Positions 27,381 to 40,253 of a stretch of 64,000 nucleotides of DNA are shown piece by piece. The position numbers and the translations under genes are program-made. The notes beneath the pieces were generated by a model, which did no database searches, was not told where the DNA came from, and saw nothing but the letters and a program-made list of their open reading frames with translations. Numbering within the stretch: the stretch's first letter is position 1; each line of letters opens with the position of its first letter. The DNA is from DATEPR01 sp036273855 (GTDB lineage Bacteria > Actinomycetota > Actinomycetes > Mycobacteriales > Pseudonocardiaceae). The DNA is taken from NCBI GenBank assembly GCA_036273855.1, contig DASUGU010000054.1, positions 1 to 64,000 on the forward strand, in the 5' to 3' direction.

Positions 27381-28667
27381 ATGCAGGCGAAGCGCACCAC
27401 GGTCCGGGATCTGAGACGGCACAACCGGTCGGCGCTGCTGTCCAAGCTGTTCTTCGACGGCCCGCTGTCCCGCCACGAGTTGAGCGGCATGAGCGGCCTG
27501 AGCGCGGCGACCGTCAGCAACGTCACAGCGGAGCTGATCGACGAGCACATCGTCGTGGAGGCCGGCCTGATCGATTCCGACGGCGGTCGGCCGAGGGTGC
27601 TGCTGCGCGTCGATCCGCGCTACGGCCACGTCGTCGGTGTCGACGTCGGTGAGACGGGCGTGAAGGTGGAGCTGTTCGACCTCGCGATGACGGTCCTGGC
27701 CACGGTGGAGCACCCGCTCCCGTCCCCCCGGCCCGACCCGGCCACCGTGGTCGCGCAGATCGCCTCGGGCCTGCGCGAGGTGGGCGCGCAGGCCGGAGTG
27801 GACCCGGACGCCGTTGTCGGCGTTGGCATCGGCGTGCCCGGCGCGGTCGAGCAGGCCAGCCAGGAGCGGGCGGCGCAGGGCCGCGACGGCGCGGTGCTGG
27901 TGCACGCCCAGACCATCGGCTGGGACGCGGTGCCGCTGGACCGCCTGCTGCGCGAGGCCGGCGTGACGGCGCCGCTGTTCTTCGACAACGGAGCCAAGAC
28001 CCTCGGCCAGGCCGAGATGTGGTTCGGCGCCGGCAAGGGCGTCGGGCACGCGGTCGTGGTGCTGATCGGCTCCGGCGTCGGCGCCGCGATGATCGCCGAC
28101 GGCACGACCTACCGTGGCGCGACCAGTAGCGCGGGGGAGTGGGGTCACACCGTGATCAGCTACGGCGGCCGCCCCTGCCGGTGCGGTTCGCGCGGCTGCC
28201 TGGAAACCTACGTTGGCGCGGAAGGCATTCTGGACCGATACCGTCAGGCACGTGGCGGCCGCACAGTGGCCGGCGCCGACGAACAGTCCAGCTTGGACGG
28301 TCTACTGGCTGCGGCCGGCCGGTCCAAGACGGCGGCCAAGGTGCTGCACGACACGGCCGGTTACCTGGGCGCCGGCATCGCCAACCTGATCAACTTGTTC
28401 AACCCGGAGCGGATCGTGCTCGGCGGCTGGGCAGGCCTGGCACTGGGCAACGCGCTGTTGCCGGACATCCGCGAAGCGGCCGAGGCACATGCGCTGCACC
28501 ACACGTTCGACCACGCGACGATCGAGTTGTGCCAGCTCGGTCCCGACGCGGTCGCGTTCGGCGCGGCCACCCTGCCGATAGCGGCATTGCTGGCCAAGGG
28601 CGGCGACCCCAGGGACGGCGGCAGGCCGACGCAGGGCCGGACCTCGGATTCACACACCGCTGCCTAG
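27381..28667 (+). CDS. ROK-family transcriptional repressor
   Basis: 428 residues: an N-terminal winged helix (1-~70; LRRHNRSALLSKLFFDGP, ELSGMSGLSAATVSNVTAEL) and a ROK sugar-kinase-like domain. The latter has GVDVGETGVKVELFD, GVGIGVPGAVE and zinc motif RPCRCGSRGCLETY (~266). ROK repressors release DNA on binding their sugar. Divergent orientation to a beta-glucosidase gene suggests control of beta-glucoside use, with cellobiose or glucose as candidate effectors. ATG 27381 is the first start after the AT-rich region. Confidence 0.9.
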   Translation: MQAKRTTVRDLRRHNRSALLSKLFFDGPLSRHELSGMSGLSAATVSNVTAELIDEHIVVEAGLIDSDGGRPRVLLRVDPRYGHVVGVDVGETGVKVELFDLAMTVLATVEHPLPSPRPDPATVVAQIASGLREVGAQAGVDPDAVVGVGIGVPGAVEQASQERAAQGRDGAVLVHAQTIGWDAVPLDRLLREAGVTAPLFFDNGAKTLGQAEMWFGAGKGVGHAVVVLIGSGVGAAMIADGTTYRGATSSAGEWGHTVISYGGRPCRCGSRGCLETYVGAEGILDRYRQARGGRTVAGADEQSSLDGLLAAAGRSKTAAKVLHDTAGYLGAGIANLINLFNPERIVLGGWAGLALGNALLPDIREAAEAHALHHTFDHATIELCQLGPDAVAFGAATLPIAALLAKGGDPRDGGRPTQGRTSDSHTAA

Positions 28668-28713
28668 CCGGCGAGCCCGGCCGGACGTCCTCGACGTCAC
28701 CCGATCCCTGGCC

Positions 28714-29064
28714 ATGATCCAGTTCGACGTACCGGCGACGAGCACGTCGATCACGGTGCTGTTCACCTTCCTGGACGCGATCACCGGCCAACCGTTGGGC
28801 AGGACCACGTCCGGCCCACTGGCAGCAGCACAGCCACAGGTTCTGAGAGCGGGCTACGCGGCACGGTCGAAGGAACCGGCCAACGGCGACTCGGCACTGG
28901 TAGGCATCAACCCGGCAAACGGACAGCAGATATGGACCTCACCCACCCTCCCGCCAGCGGTGGTAGTGGCAGAGGGCGACGGCAACGTCTACCAGATCAG
29001 CTGCACCCCATGGCAAAACCAACACGTATGCGCCAGCGTCACGCTAGTAGCAATGGCCGCATAG
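28714..29064 (+). pseudogene. Possible 3' fragment of a beta-propeller (PQQ-like) protein
   Basis: 116 residues from the first ATG, but coding-like sequence continues upstream in frame (DVLDVTRSLAMIQFDVPA), so this looks like the C-terminal end of a longer gene cut off near the ROK stop. Segments ALVGINPANGQQIWTSPTL and VVAEGDGNVYQISC resemble blades of PQQ-like beta-propellers. No ribosome-binding site or start fits. Codons become A-rich toward the 3' end. It may instead be a small unannotated gene. Confidence 0.35.
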
Positions 29065-29151
29065 CACAACGCGCAACCCGCACCGAAAAGGCACCAACGT
29101 CCCCCGACCGAACACAGCCCAACCCTAGGGGCGCATAGTCGCTTCATTCCT

Positions 29152-29290
29152 GGCCGCTCCCTCGCCCAGGCCAGTCTCTTGCGTCGGGACGGCGTGTTGT
29201 CCAGATTGGCCGATGGCCACCGCGAAGCGGCGTGCAGCGATCTTGACAACGCCGTCCCGACGCAAAAAAATCCACAAAGAGGGAGCGGCC
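29152..29290. repeat. 139-bp nested inverted-repeat element (MITE-like?)
   Basis: Outer arms GGCCGCTCCCTC (29152-29163) and GAGGGAGCGGCC (29279-29290) are perfect complements. Inner arms at 29179-29201 and 29245-29265 are complementary over 21 bases with two extra bases in the left arm. A 43-base centre remains. A run of seven A follows the right inner arm, which is on the wrong side for an intrinsic terminator on either strand. It could be a small non-autonomous element or a structured RNA. It sits between two converging reading frames. The rest of 29065-29344 shows nothing else. Confidence 0.75.
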
Positions 29291-29344
29291 CGTGCGAACG
29301 CCACAACCCGCACGGGCACCGGCCCAACCCCGAACTACCCCGAA

Positions 29345-30739
29345 CTACCCCCGAACCCGCCGAATAGTGTCCCGATACCAAAGAGCACTACGCTTGGGAG
29401 TCCGCTCAAGAGTCCCATAATCGACCCGAACGAGCCCAAACCGCTTGTCATACCCATAAGACCACTCAAAATTATCCAACAACGACCAAGCAAAATACCC
29501 ACGAACATCAGCCCCCCGAGCCACCGCATCAGCAACGGCCCGCACATGCCCAGCCAGATACCCGACCCGATCCTCATCGGAGACAAACCCAGAAGAATCC
29601 GGCTCGTCGTCGAAAGCGGCACCGTTCTCGGTAATGATCAACGGCAACCCAGGGCAATCCCGAGACAACCGCAGCAACAACTCCGTCATCCCCTGCGGAA
29701 CGATCTCCCAACCCATAGCAGTAACCGGCTCACCATGCGGCACAGTCCGCGACACCGGATGGCCATCGACGACCGACCGACCGGACTCATCAGTGCCAGA
29801 AATCCGATGAGCGGAATAGTAGTTGACACCCAGCACATCAATCGGAGTAGCGATGACCGCCAGATCACCGTCCTGAACCGGCAGCGAAACACCCTGAGCA
29901 GCGAGGTCAGCTACTACATCGTCCGGATACTGCCCACGCACCAACGGATCCAGATACAACCGAAGCCCAAGCCCATCAGAACGCCGAGCCGCCTCCCGAT
30001 CCACCGAGCTGTCGGTAGCCGGCTCGCTGTGCGACATGTTCAACGTGATCCCGAGCGAAACCGACCCGGCAGAACGCATCCGCGACGTAGCCAGCCCGTG
30101 CCCCAGCAACAGGTGGTGCACAGCGGCGATGGCAGCCGGAAAGTCCTGCCGCCCAGGCGCCTGCTTACCCCACGCGTACCCCAACATCGCAGAACACCAG
30201 GGCTCGTTCAGCGTGGTCCAGTTGCGCACCCGATCGGACAGCTTGTCGAACACCAGCATCGCGTAGTCGGCGAGCCGGTAAGCCGTGTCCCGCACCGGCC
30301 AGCCACCGGCGTCCTCCAGTTCCTGCGGCAGGTCCCAGTGGTACAGCGTCACCCAGGGGTCGACACCGGCCGCGAGCAACTCGTCCACCAGCCGCTCGTA
30401 GAACCCGAGCCCGGCGGGATTGACCGGCCCGGTACCACCGGGTTGCACCCGAGGCCATGCCACCGAGAACCGGTACGTGTCCACACCGAGGTCGCGGATC
30501 AGCGCCACGTCGGAGGGCATCCGGTGGTAGTGGTCGCAGGCGACGTCACCGGTCTCCCCGTTGTGCACGGCGCCGGGCACGCGGCAGTAGGTGTCCCAGA
30601 TCGACGCGGTGCGGCCGTCCTCGTGGGTCGCGCCCTCGATCTGGTACGCCGATGTCGCCACGCCCCAGCGGAACGCACTGGGCAGGACGTCGAGGATGTC
30701 GGCCTGGGCCGTCGGGCTGCCGTGCGGCGTCATGTCCAT
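29345..30739 (-). CDS. GH1 beta-glucosidase (second copy)
   Basis: 464-residue GH1 enzyme. Acid/base Glu in NWTTLNEPWCSA (~174) and nucleophile Glu in LIITENGAAFDD (~370) are present, with AYQIEGATHEDGRTASIWD and YFAWSLLDNFEWSYGYDK. No signal peptide. It is the last gene of the ABC transporter operon, starting 9 bp after the ATPase stop (ATG 30739, GGAGAG upstream). The enzyme presumably hydrolyses sugars brought in by that importer. The 3' half (about 30150 to 29345) uses strongly T-rich third positions, unlike its own 5' half. Confidence 0.95.
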   Translation of the reverse strand: MDMTPHGSPTAQADILDVLPSAFRWGVATSAYQIEGATHEDGRTASIWDTYCRVPGAVHNGETGDVACDHYHRMPSDVALIRDLGVDTYRFSVAWPRVQPGGTGPVNPAGLGFYERLVDELLAAGVDPWVTLYHWDLPQELEDAGGWPVRDTAYRLADYAMLVFDKLSDRVRNWTTLNEPWCSAMLGYAWGKQAPGRQDFPAAIAAVHHLLLGHGLATSRMRSAGSVSLGITLNMSHSEPATDSSVDREAARRSDGLGLRLYLDPLVRGQYPDDVVADLAAQGVSLPVQDGDLAVIATPIDVLGVNYYSAHRISGTDESGRSVVDGHPVSRTVPHGEPVTAMGWEIVPQGMTELLLRLSRDCPGLPLIITENGAAFDDEPDSSGFVSDEDRVGYLAGHVRAVADAVARGADVRGYFAWSLLDNFEWSYGYDKRFGLVRVDYGTLERTPKRSALWYRDTIRRVRG

Positions 30740-30748
30740 GTCTCTCCG

Positions 30749-32763
<2,015 letters not shown>

Positions 32764-32766
32764 CGC

Positions 32767-34802
<2,036 letters not shown>

Positions 34803-34890
34803 GACCCGGTGCTCCTTTCCATGGCTGACAACCGAAGTGCCCCCGCCCGGACGGTGCGCGCCGCCCGGGCGGGGACAGGCCGTGTCGGCG

Positions 34891-36561
34891 TCAGGACGTC
34901 GCCGGCGTCAGGTGGAGCACGATGTCCAGCGCGTTCGGCAGCGTCGGCTGCGCGGGAGCATACGGGTTGGCCGGGCCGGGCCAGCCGACCCAGTGCTTCG
35001 TGCTGTACTCGCCGCCCGCGTTGGCCGCGGACGTCAGCACCACCGGCATCTGGGCCACCATGATCTGCTGTAGCGTGTTCATCGCCGCGGTGCGGGCCGA
35101 GTCGGTGGTCGCGTCGGCGTACTGCCGCAGCGCCGCCGTGGCCGCCGGGTCGTTGAACCGGCCCCAGTCGCCGTTCACGCCGCCGGTGCCGACCGGCTTG
35201 AACTGCGCACCGTCCATCATGGTCTCGAAGATGTCGTACGGGGTGGCGCCGTTGTTGGTCCAGTGCATCACCGCGTCGAACTCACCGGTGTCCACGTTCT
35301 TGGTCCAGGCGTCCTCGTTCGCCTTGTCCACCTTGGCCTTGATGCCGATCTGGGACACGTTGTCCTGGATGATCGACAGGTCGGTCTGGTAGTCCGACCA
35401 GCCGGCCGGGTCGGACAGGGTGAACGTGACCGGCTTGCCGGCCGGCGTCAGCAGCGTGCTGCCGCTGAACTTGTAGCCGTTGGACGTGAGCAGCTTCTTG
35501 GCACCCGCCACGTCGACGTTCACGTTGTCGTTGGTGAACTGCGACGAGATGAACGAGTTGCCGGCCGGGGTCGGGATGCCGGTGATGTTGGTGACCTCGG
35601 GGTAGAAGTAGCCCGCCTCACCCTCGTTGAAGATGTCCTTGCGGTTGACCACCATGTTGATCGCCCGGCGCAGGATCGGGTCGTTCAGCGGCGCCTTGGT
35701 CGTGTTGAACCACAGGCCGTGGTCGCCCAGCACCGGCGGGAACCACAGCTTGTAGTGCGCCGGGTCCTTGCTGGTGTAGACGGCCTTCGCGTTCGGGATG
35801 AACACGAAGCTCCACTCGGCGGCACCGTCGGCCAGCGCGGTGGTCTGCGCGTTGTTGTCGTTGTAGGAGGTGTAGCGGATCTCCTTGACCTTGGGCAGCG
35901 GCTGCCAGTAGCTGTTGCGCTCCTGCAGCACGACGGTCTGGGAGGTGAACGACTTCAGCGTGTACGGGCCGGTGCCGACCGGGTGCGCCACGGTGTCGGT
36001 CGTCGGGTCCTTGATCGTGGACCAGACGTGCTGGGGCACGATGAAGGTCTGGGTGAGGATCTTGTACTGGTTGACGAACTGCGGCGAGTCGAAGTTGACC
36101 GTCACCTGGTTGCCGGTAGCGCTGGCGCCGGTCACCGGGATGGCGTTGATGTTCAGCGCCGAGAACTGCTTCAGCAGGTTGAACGTGAACGCCACGTCGG
36201 CGCCGGTGAACGGTTTGCCGTCCGACCACGTGACGCCGTTGCGGACGGTCGCGGTCAGCGTGGTGTAGTTGGTGTTCCAGCTCCACTTGGTGGCCAGCCA
36301 CGGCTTGCCGGGTGCGTTGGGCTGCACCTGGTTGAGCATCACCAGGGGCTCGTAGATCATGTTCCGGTAGCCGAGCGACGTGCTGGCCGACGCCGGCAGG
36401 AACGGGTTGTTGTTGTTCGTCAGCGGCCCGTTGGGCATGCCGACGTTCAGCACACCCCCCGAGTTGGCGGACGCCGCCGATCCGCCGCTGCCGCACGCGG
36501 CAAGGGCGGACATCGCCATCACGCCCGCGATGGCGAGAGCAGCCGGGCGGTTGAGGCGCAT
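34891..36561 (-). CDS. ABC transporter substrate-binding lipoprotein (family 5)
   Basis: 556 residues with a lipoprotein signal: lipobox LAAC, Cys 23. Mature-chain markers of SBP family 5 (oligopeptide/oligosaccharide binding) are RNMIYEPLVMLNQVQPNA, TVRNGVTWSDGKPFTGADV and VGTGPYTLKSFTSQTVVLQE. Cluster B/C proteins of this family bind peptides, nickel or beta-linked oligosaccharides; the two GH1 genes suggest the last. ATG 36561 has GAAGGAGGATCC just upstream. First gene of the importer operon, directly downstream of the LacI gene. Confidence 0.93.
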   Translation of the reverse strand: MRLNRPAALAIAGVMAMSALAACGSGGSAASANSGGVLNVGMPNGPLTNNNNPFLPASASTSLGYRNMIYEPLVMLNQVQPNAPGKPWLATKWSWNTNYTTLTATVRNGVTWSDGKPFTGADVAFTFNLLKQFSALNINAIPVTGASATGNQVTVNFDSPQFVNQYKILTQTFIVPQHVWSTIKDPTTDTVAHPVGTGPYTLKSFTSQTVVLQERNSYWQPLPKVKEIRYTSYNDNNAQTTALADGAAEWSFVFIPNAKAVYTSKDPAHYKLWFPPVLGDHGLWFNTTKAPLNDPILRRAINMVVNRKDIFNEGEAGYFYPEVTNITGIPTPAGNSFISSQFTNDNVNVDVAGAKKLLTSNGYKFSGSTLLTPAGKPVTFTLSDPAGWSDYQTDLSIIQDNVSQIGIKAKVDKANEDAWTKNVDTGEFDAVMHWTNNGATPYDIFETMMDGAQFKPVGTGGVNGDWGRFNDPAATAALRQYADATTDSARTAAMNTLQQIMVAQMPVVLTSAANAGGEYSTKHWVGWPGPANPYAPAQPTLPNALDIVLHLTPATS

Positions 36562-36656
36562 GGATCCTCCTTCGTGTCACTGCGATCCGTGCCGGGGGTG
36601 TGTTCGGCCGCGACCGCACCCAGGGCGTGGGCGGGCCGGACCGAGTTCGGCGACGG

Positions 36657-37667
36657 CTAGGACGTCACGGTTGACGCCCGCACGATCAGTTCTGTCGGGA
36701 TGACGGTGGGAGTGTCGGGCAACGGGGTGCCGTCGAAATGGGCCATCAGCATGCGTGCGGCGGTCTCTCCCATCTGACGGAGCGGCTGGCGCACCGTCGT
36801 GAGTGGTGGGTCGGTGTGCGCGGACAGGGGGATGTCGTCGAAGCCGACGACGGCGACGTCGGTGGGCACGCCCATGCCGGCCTCGTGCACGGCCCTGATC
36901 GCGCCGACGGCGGACAGGTCGTTGTGCGCGAAGACGGCGTCGAACGGGACGCCGCCGGCCAGCCGCGAGCCCACCGCGTGCCGGCCGCAGTCGAACGTGA
37001 AGTCGCCCGGCGCGACGAGCCGGGGCGACAGCGGGAAACCGGCGGCGGCGAACGTGTCGGCGAAGCCGGCCATGCGCTGCTGGGTGCAGCCGAACCGCTC
37101 CATGCCGGTGACCACCAGCGGCCTGCGCCTGCCCAGCCGGAGCAGGTGCCGGGCGGCCTGCGCGCCGCCGTGGTGGTTGGTGGTGGCGACGGACGGGAAC
37201 ACCGGCTGGTTGCCCCGGTCGTCGATCAGCACGATCGGCAGTCCTCGGGCGTGTAACTCGGTGATGTAGTCCAGCGTTCCCTCGGGTTCGATCACCAGCA
37301 GCCCGTCGAACGACTTCGCCGAGACGTGCGATGCGAACTGCCGCATCGACTCCTCGCCCCGGTTGCAGGTGAACAGCAGCAGGCCGTAGCGGGCGGCCTC
37401 GATCACGTCCACCGCGCCCTGCAGTACCTCGCCCATCCACGGCCAGGTCAGCGACGGCACGAGCATGCCGACGATCCGGGTCCGGCCGCGGGCCAGGCCG
37501 ACAGCGCGGGCGCTGGGTACGTAGCCCAGTTCGTCGATCACCCGGCGGACCCGTGCCGCCGTCGCCGCGCCCAGTTCGCCCTTCCCGTTGAGCACACGGG
37601 ACACCGTCGTCTTGCTGACGCCGGCCTGTGCGGCGACGTCGGCAATGGTGATCGGCACGGGCACCAC
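36657..37667 (-). CDS. LacI-family transcriptional regulator
   Basis: 336 residues: HTH ITIADVAAQAGVSKTTVSRV (6-25) and hinge SARAVGLARG, then a periplasmic-binding-like sugar-sensing domain (VPSLTWPWMGEVLQGAVDV, VAVVGFDDIPLSAHTDPPLT). It lies upstream of the importer operon in the same direction and probably represses it and itself in the absence of a beta-glucoside. A perfect GAAACCGGTTTC palindrome stands 25 bp before its start. The start GTG/ATG near 37667 precedes the HTH by five residues. Confidence 0.92.
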   Translation of the reverse strand: MVPVPITIADVAAQAGVSKTTVSRVLNGKGELGAATAARVRRVIDELGYVPSARAVGLARGRTRIVGMLVPSLTWPWMGEVLQGAVDVIEAARYGLLLFTCNRGEESMRQFASHVSAKSFDGLLVIEPEGTLDYITELHARGLPIVLIDDRGNQPVFPSVATTNHHGGAQAARHLLRLGRRRPLVVTGMERFGCTQQRMAGFADTFAAAGFPLSPRLVAPGDFTFDCGRHAVGSRLAGGVPFDAVFAHNDLSAVGAIRAVHEAGMGVPTDVAVVGFDDIPLSAHTDPPLTTVRQPLRQMGETAARMLMAHFDGTPLPDTPTVIPTELIVRASTVTS

Positions 37668-37690
37668 CTCGGGGCAGGCGGATGTCGGAG

Positions 37691-37704
37691 CGAAACCGGT
37701 TTCG
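37691..37704. promoter_or_regulatory. LacI-type operator CGAAACCGGTTTCG
   Basis: A perfect 14-bp palindrome 24 bp upstream of the LacI start; a second half-like sequence GCGGTTTCGC follows immediately (37709-37718). The centre CCGG and the GAAAC/GTTTC arms fit LacI-family sites. No identical copy was found in front of the SBP gene, so autoregulation with read-through is the simplest model. The rest of 37719-37922 holds an AT-rich patch (37765-37800) and no gene. Confidence 0.7.
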
Positions 37705-37922
37705 GGAGCGGTTTCGCCGGTGAGTCAACCCGAGTGAGCTCGGTCACGTCAATCACGGACGGGTAACGAAATTAGACTAAATTTAAGCTGTTAAGTTGTT
37801 GATGCCGCCGCATAGTTCGTGGCCAGGGCCTCTCGCACCCGCTCTGACGAGCGTCGATATTCTGCCGACGTCCGGTGCGCGAGGCAGGTACCGGTGTCGC
37901 ATCCAGGTGGCATGGGAGCCGC

Positions 37923-38939
37923 ATGACAGACCAGACGAGCGTCGTGACGCGGCCACCGGATCCGGGCCCCGGCGCGGGCCACCCGGCCACGGAGGCAAGT
38001 GGTCTGTACCACCACGCCTTCTGGTTCACGTTGTTGCTGGCCACCGCGCTCGTGCTCGGCGGTGGCTCGATCGCGGCAGGCGCCTACACGGCGGACGCCG
38101 AACCCGGGACCGTCGTCCTGGCCTACTTCACCGCGCTGCAACGCGGCGACGCGGCGGGCGCGCTCGGCTACGGCTCCCTCCCCATCGGTTCGACCACGCT
38201 GCTCACCCCCGCGATCCTCGCCGCGCAGAACGCCGCGGGCCCGATCCAGGACGTCCGGGTGGAGAACGTCCAGCGCGGCGGGGACAGCGCCCAGGTCGAG
38301 GTGGCCTACACCGTCGGCATCGCGGCGGGCCCGGTCACCGTGGACGACACGGTCCCCGTCGTCCGGGACGGGCACGGGTGGCGGCTGGCGCATTCGGCCG
38401 TGTCGCAGTACGTCTCGGCGGGCGACGGGAGCGATCTGGCCCGGTTCGCCGGTTTTGCCGTACCGGACGGCGAGTTGCCGATGTTCCCGGGCGCCGTCCC
38501 GGTCACCTACCTCACCCCGAACCTCACGCTGGCACCGGGATCGCGCGTGGCGTCGTTCGACGACGGCGGCCTGATCGCGGTGGACGCGACCGTCAGCGCC
38601 GTGGGCCGGACGGCGATCGCGGCGGCCGTCGGCACGGCGCTACGGGCCTGCCTCGCCGGCCGGTCCGCGACCCAACACCTCTGTCCCGCACCGAATCCGC
38701 GCCTCGCCGTGCCCGGTTCGCTGCGCGGCAGGCTGACCGGCCCGGTCCAGCGGGCACTGCGCTTCCAGGTGAGCGGTACCGCGGGCCTGATCGGCGTGAC
38801 CGGGAACGTGCCGGTGGCCGCGTCGTACCGGCAGCTGGACGCCAACGACGTCGCGTCGACCAGGACCACCACGGCGGTACCGGTGGCCGCCAACGCCTAC
38901 GTCACGAGGCCCGACACGATCTGGTGGGGTGCGGCATGA
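37923..38939 (+). CDS. Single-pass membrane protein partner of a mycosin
   Basis: 338 residues. One hydrophobic segment (HAFWFTLLLATALVLGGGSI, ~30-50) places a ~280-residue domain outside the membrane. The domain starts with a conserved-looking PGTVVLAYFTALQRGDAAGA (NTF2-like/limited-lipoprotein pattern). I recognise no enzymatic motif. ATGA overlap with the mycosin gene indicates coupling; such pairs are known near type VII secretion loci, but no ESX genes are seen here. ATG 37923 has GGGAG upstream; an earlier ATG at 37875 is less likely. Confidence 0.65.
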   Translation: MTDQTSVVTRPPDPGPGAGHPATEASGLYHHAFWFTLLLATALVLGGGSIAAGAYTADAEPGTVVLAYFTALQRGDAAGALGYGSLPIGSTTLLTPAILAAQNAAGPIQDVRVENVQRGGDSAQVEVAYTVGIAAGPVTVDDTVPVVRDGHGWRLAHSAVSQYVSAGDGSDLARFAGFAVPDGELPMFPGAVPVTYLTPNLTLAPGSRVASFDDGGLIAVDATVSAVGRTAIAAAVGTALRACLAGRSATQHLCPAPNPRLAVPGSLRGRLTGPVQRALRFQVSGTAGLIGVTGNVPVAASYRQLDANDVASTRTTTAVPVAANAYVTRPDTIWWGAA

Positions 38940-40225
38940 GAGCACGCTGGACCGCGGCCGGGGTGGCCGCCCTGCTGCTGTGTGTGGTGCCCGCCGTGCC
39001 CGCGTCGGCGGCGCCCGGACCGCCGGGTCACCTGGAATGGTGGTTCGACGCGTGGCACGTCCAGCAGTTGTGGGCCCACGGCGCGCGCGGGCAGGGCATC
39101 GTGATCGGCGTGATCGACACCGGTGTGAACGCGGGCCTGCCGGCACTGGCCGGGCACGTGCTGGCCGGCACCAACCGGGGTCCGGCCGGCGGCAACGGCG
39201 ACACCGACCGGGACGACGACCAGTTCGGCCACGGCACCGCGATGGCGTCGCTGATGGTCGCGCACGCCAACGAGTTCGACATCCTCGGCATCGCGCCCGA
39301 CGCCAGGGTGCTGCCGGTCGCCGTACCGCTGGACGGCACCACGGACGGCGGCGGCGCCACCGATCCCGACCTGGCCGGCGCGATCGACTACGCGGCCGAC
39401 CACGGCGCCAGGATCATCAACATGTCGCTGGACGGGCCGGCGGTCGACGACAAGAACTTCCTGTCCTGCCCGGCGGACGAGCAGCAGGCGGTCGACCACG
39501 CCCTGACCGAGGGCGCGATCGTGGTGGCGGCCAGCGGCAACTCCGGTGACCACGGCAGCCCGATCGTGCAACCGGGCGTGTGCCTGGGCGTGGTGTCGGT
39601 CGGTGCCGTCGACTCGGCGGGCCGGGTGCCGCCGTGGTCGTCCCGGCACCCCTACCTCACGGTCACCGCGCCCGGCGTGAACGTGCCGACCCTCGGCAGG
39701 CGGCCCGGCTCGGCGTTCGCCGGTGACGGCACCAGCCAGGCGGCGGCGCTCACCTCGGCCGGGCTCGCGGTGATCTGGTCCCGGTACCCGAAGCTGACCA
39801 ACCGGCAGGTGGTGGCCAGGCTGCTGGCCACCGTGCGCGGCAAGCGGGCCACCGCCAGCCCCGCCTTCGGCTACGGCACCATCGACATCGGCGCCGCCGT
39901 GGACCGGGCCGTCCCGGCCGACGCGCCCGATCCGGTGTTCGCCGCCGTCGACCCGTTCCTGGGCAAGGAGCGGGAACAACAGATCGCACCGCCCTCGGCG
40001 CCCGTCATCCGGCGGGCGGCACACCTGCCCACCGCACCCTCGCTGGTGCCCGTCGCACCCGCGGGACCGCTGGCGTCCGGTGTCGGGCTGGGTGGACTGG
40101 TGGCGGCGGGGATCGGTCTGCTGGCGGTCGTCGTGCTGCTCACCATGGCCCTGGCCGGACCGCGACGGTCGGATCGCGGGTTTTCATCATCCGTTCACCC
40201 GCACGGACCCGGATCGGCACGCTGA
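38936..40225 (+). CDS. Mycosin-type membrane-anchored subtilisin (S8)
   Basis: 429 residues: signal peptide (RARWTAAGVAALLLCVVPAV, cleavage near ASA-APG), S8 protease domain with Asp in GVIDTGVN (~61), His in DDQFGHGTA (~100) and Ser in GDGTSQAAAL (~266), a Pro-rich linker, and a C-terminal helix (LVAAGIGLLAVVVLLTMAL). This is the layout of mycosins (MycP), which assist ESX secretion. The usual N-terminal extension and the loop Cys pair are only partly visible. No esx, ecc or PPE genes occur in the window, so it is an orphan. ATGA overlap with its membrane partner. Confidence 0.85.
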   Translation: MRARWTAAGVAALLLCVVPAVPASAAPGPPGHLEWWFDAWHVQQLWAHGARGQGIVIGVIDTGVNAGLPALAGHVLAGTNRGPAGGNGDTDRDDDQFGHGTAMASLMVAHANEFDILGIAPDARVLPVAVPLDGTTDGGGATDPDLAGAIDYAADHGARIINMSLDGPAVDDKNFLSCPADEQQAVDHALTEGAIVVAASGNSGDHGSPIVQPGVCLGVVSVGAVDSAGRVPPWSSRHPYLTVTAPGVNVPTLGRRPGSAFAGDGTSQAAALTSAGLAVIWSRYPKLTNRQVVARLLATVRGKRATASPAFGYGTIDIGAAVDRAVPADAPDPVFAAVDPFLGKEREQQIAPPSAPVIRRAAHLPTAPSLVPVAPAGPLASGVGLGGLVAAGIGLLAVVVLLTMALAGPRRSDRGFSSSVHPHGPGSAR

Positions 40226-40253
40226 CCACACGCGCCCTACCCACAGTGACGGT

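Noticed and set aside
28399..28791. Minus-strand frame spanning the ROK gene end
   Set aside because: Arg/Pro-rich shadow frame without start signal or domain.
29179..29272. Intrinsic terminator for the second GH1 gene
   Set aside because: The T-run on the GH1 strand comes before the hairpin, not after it.
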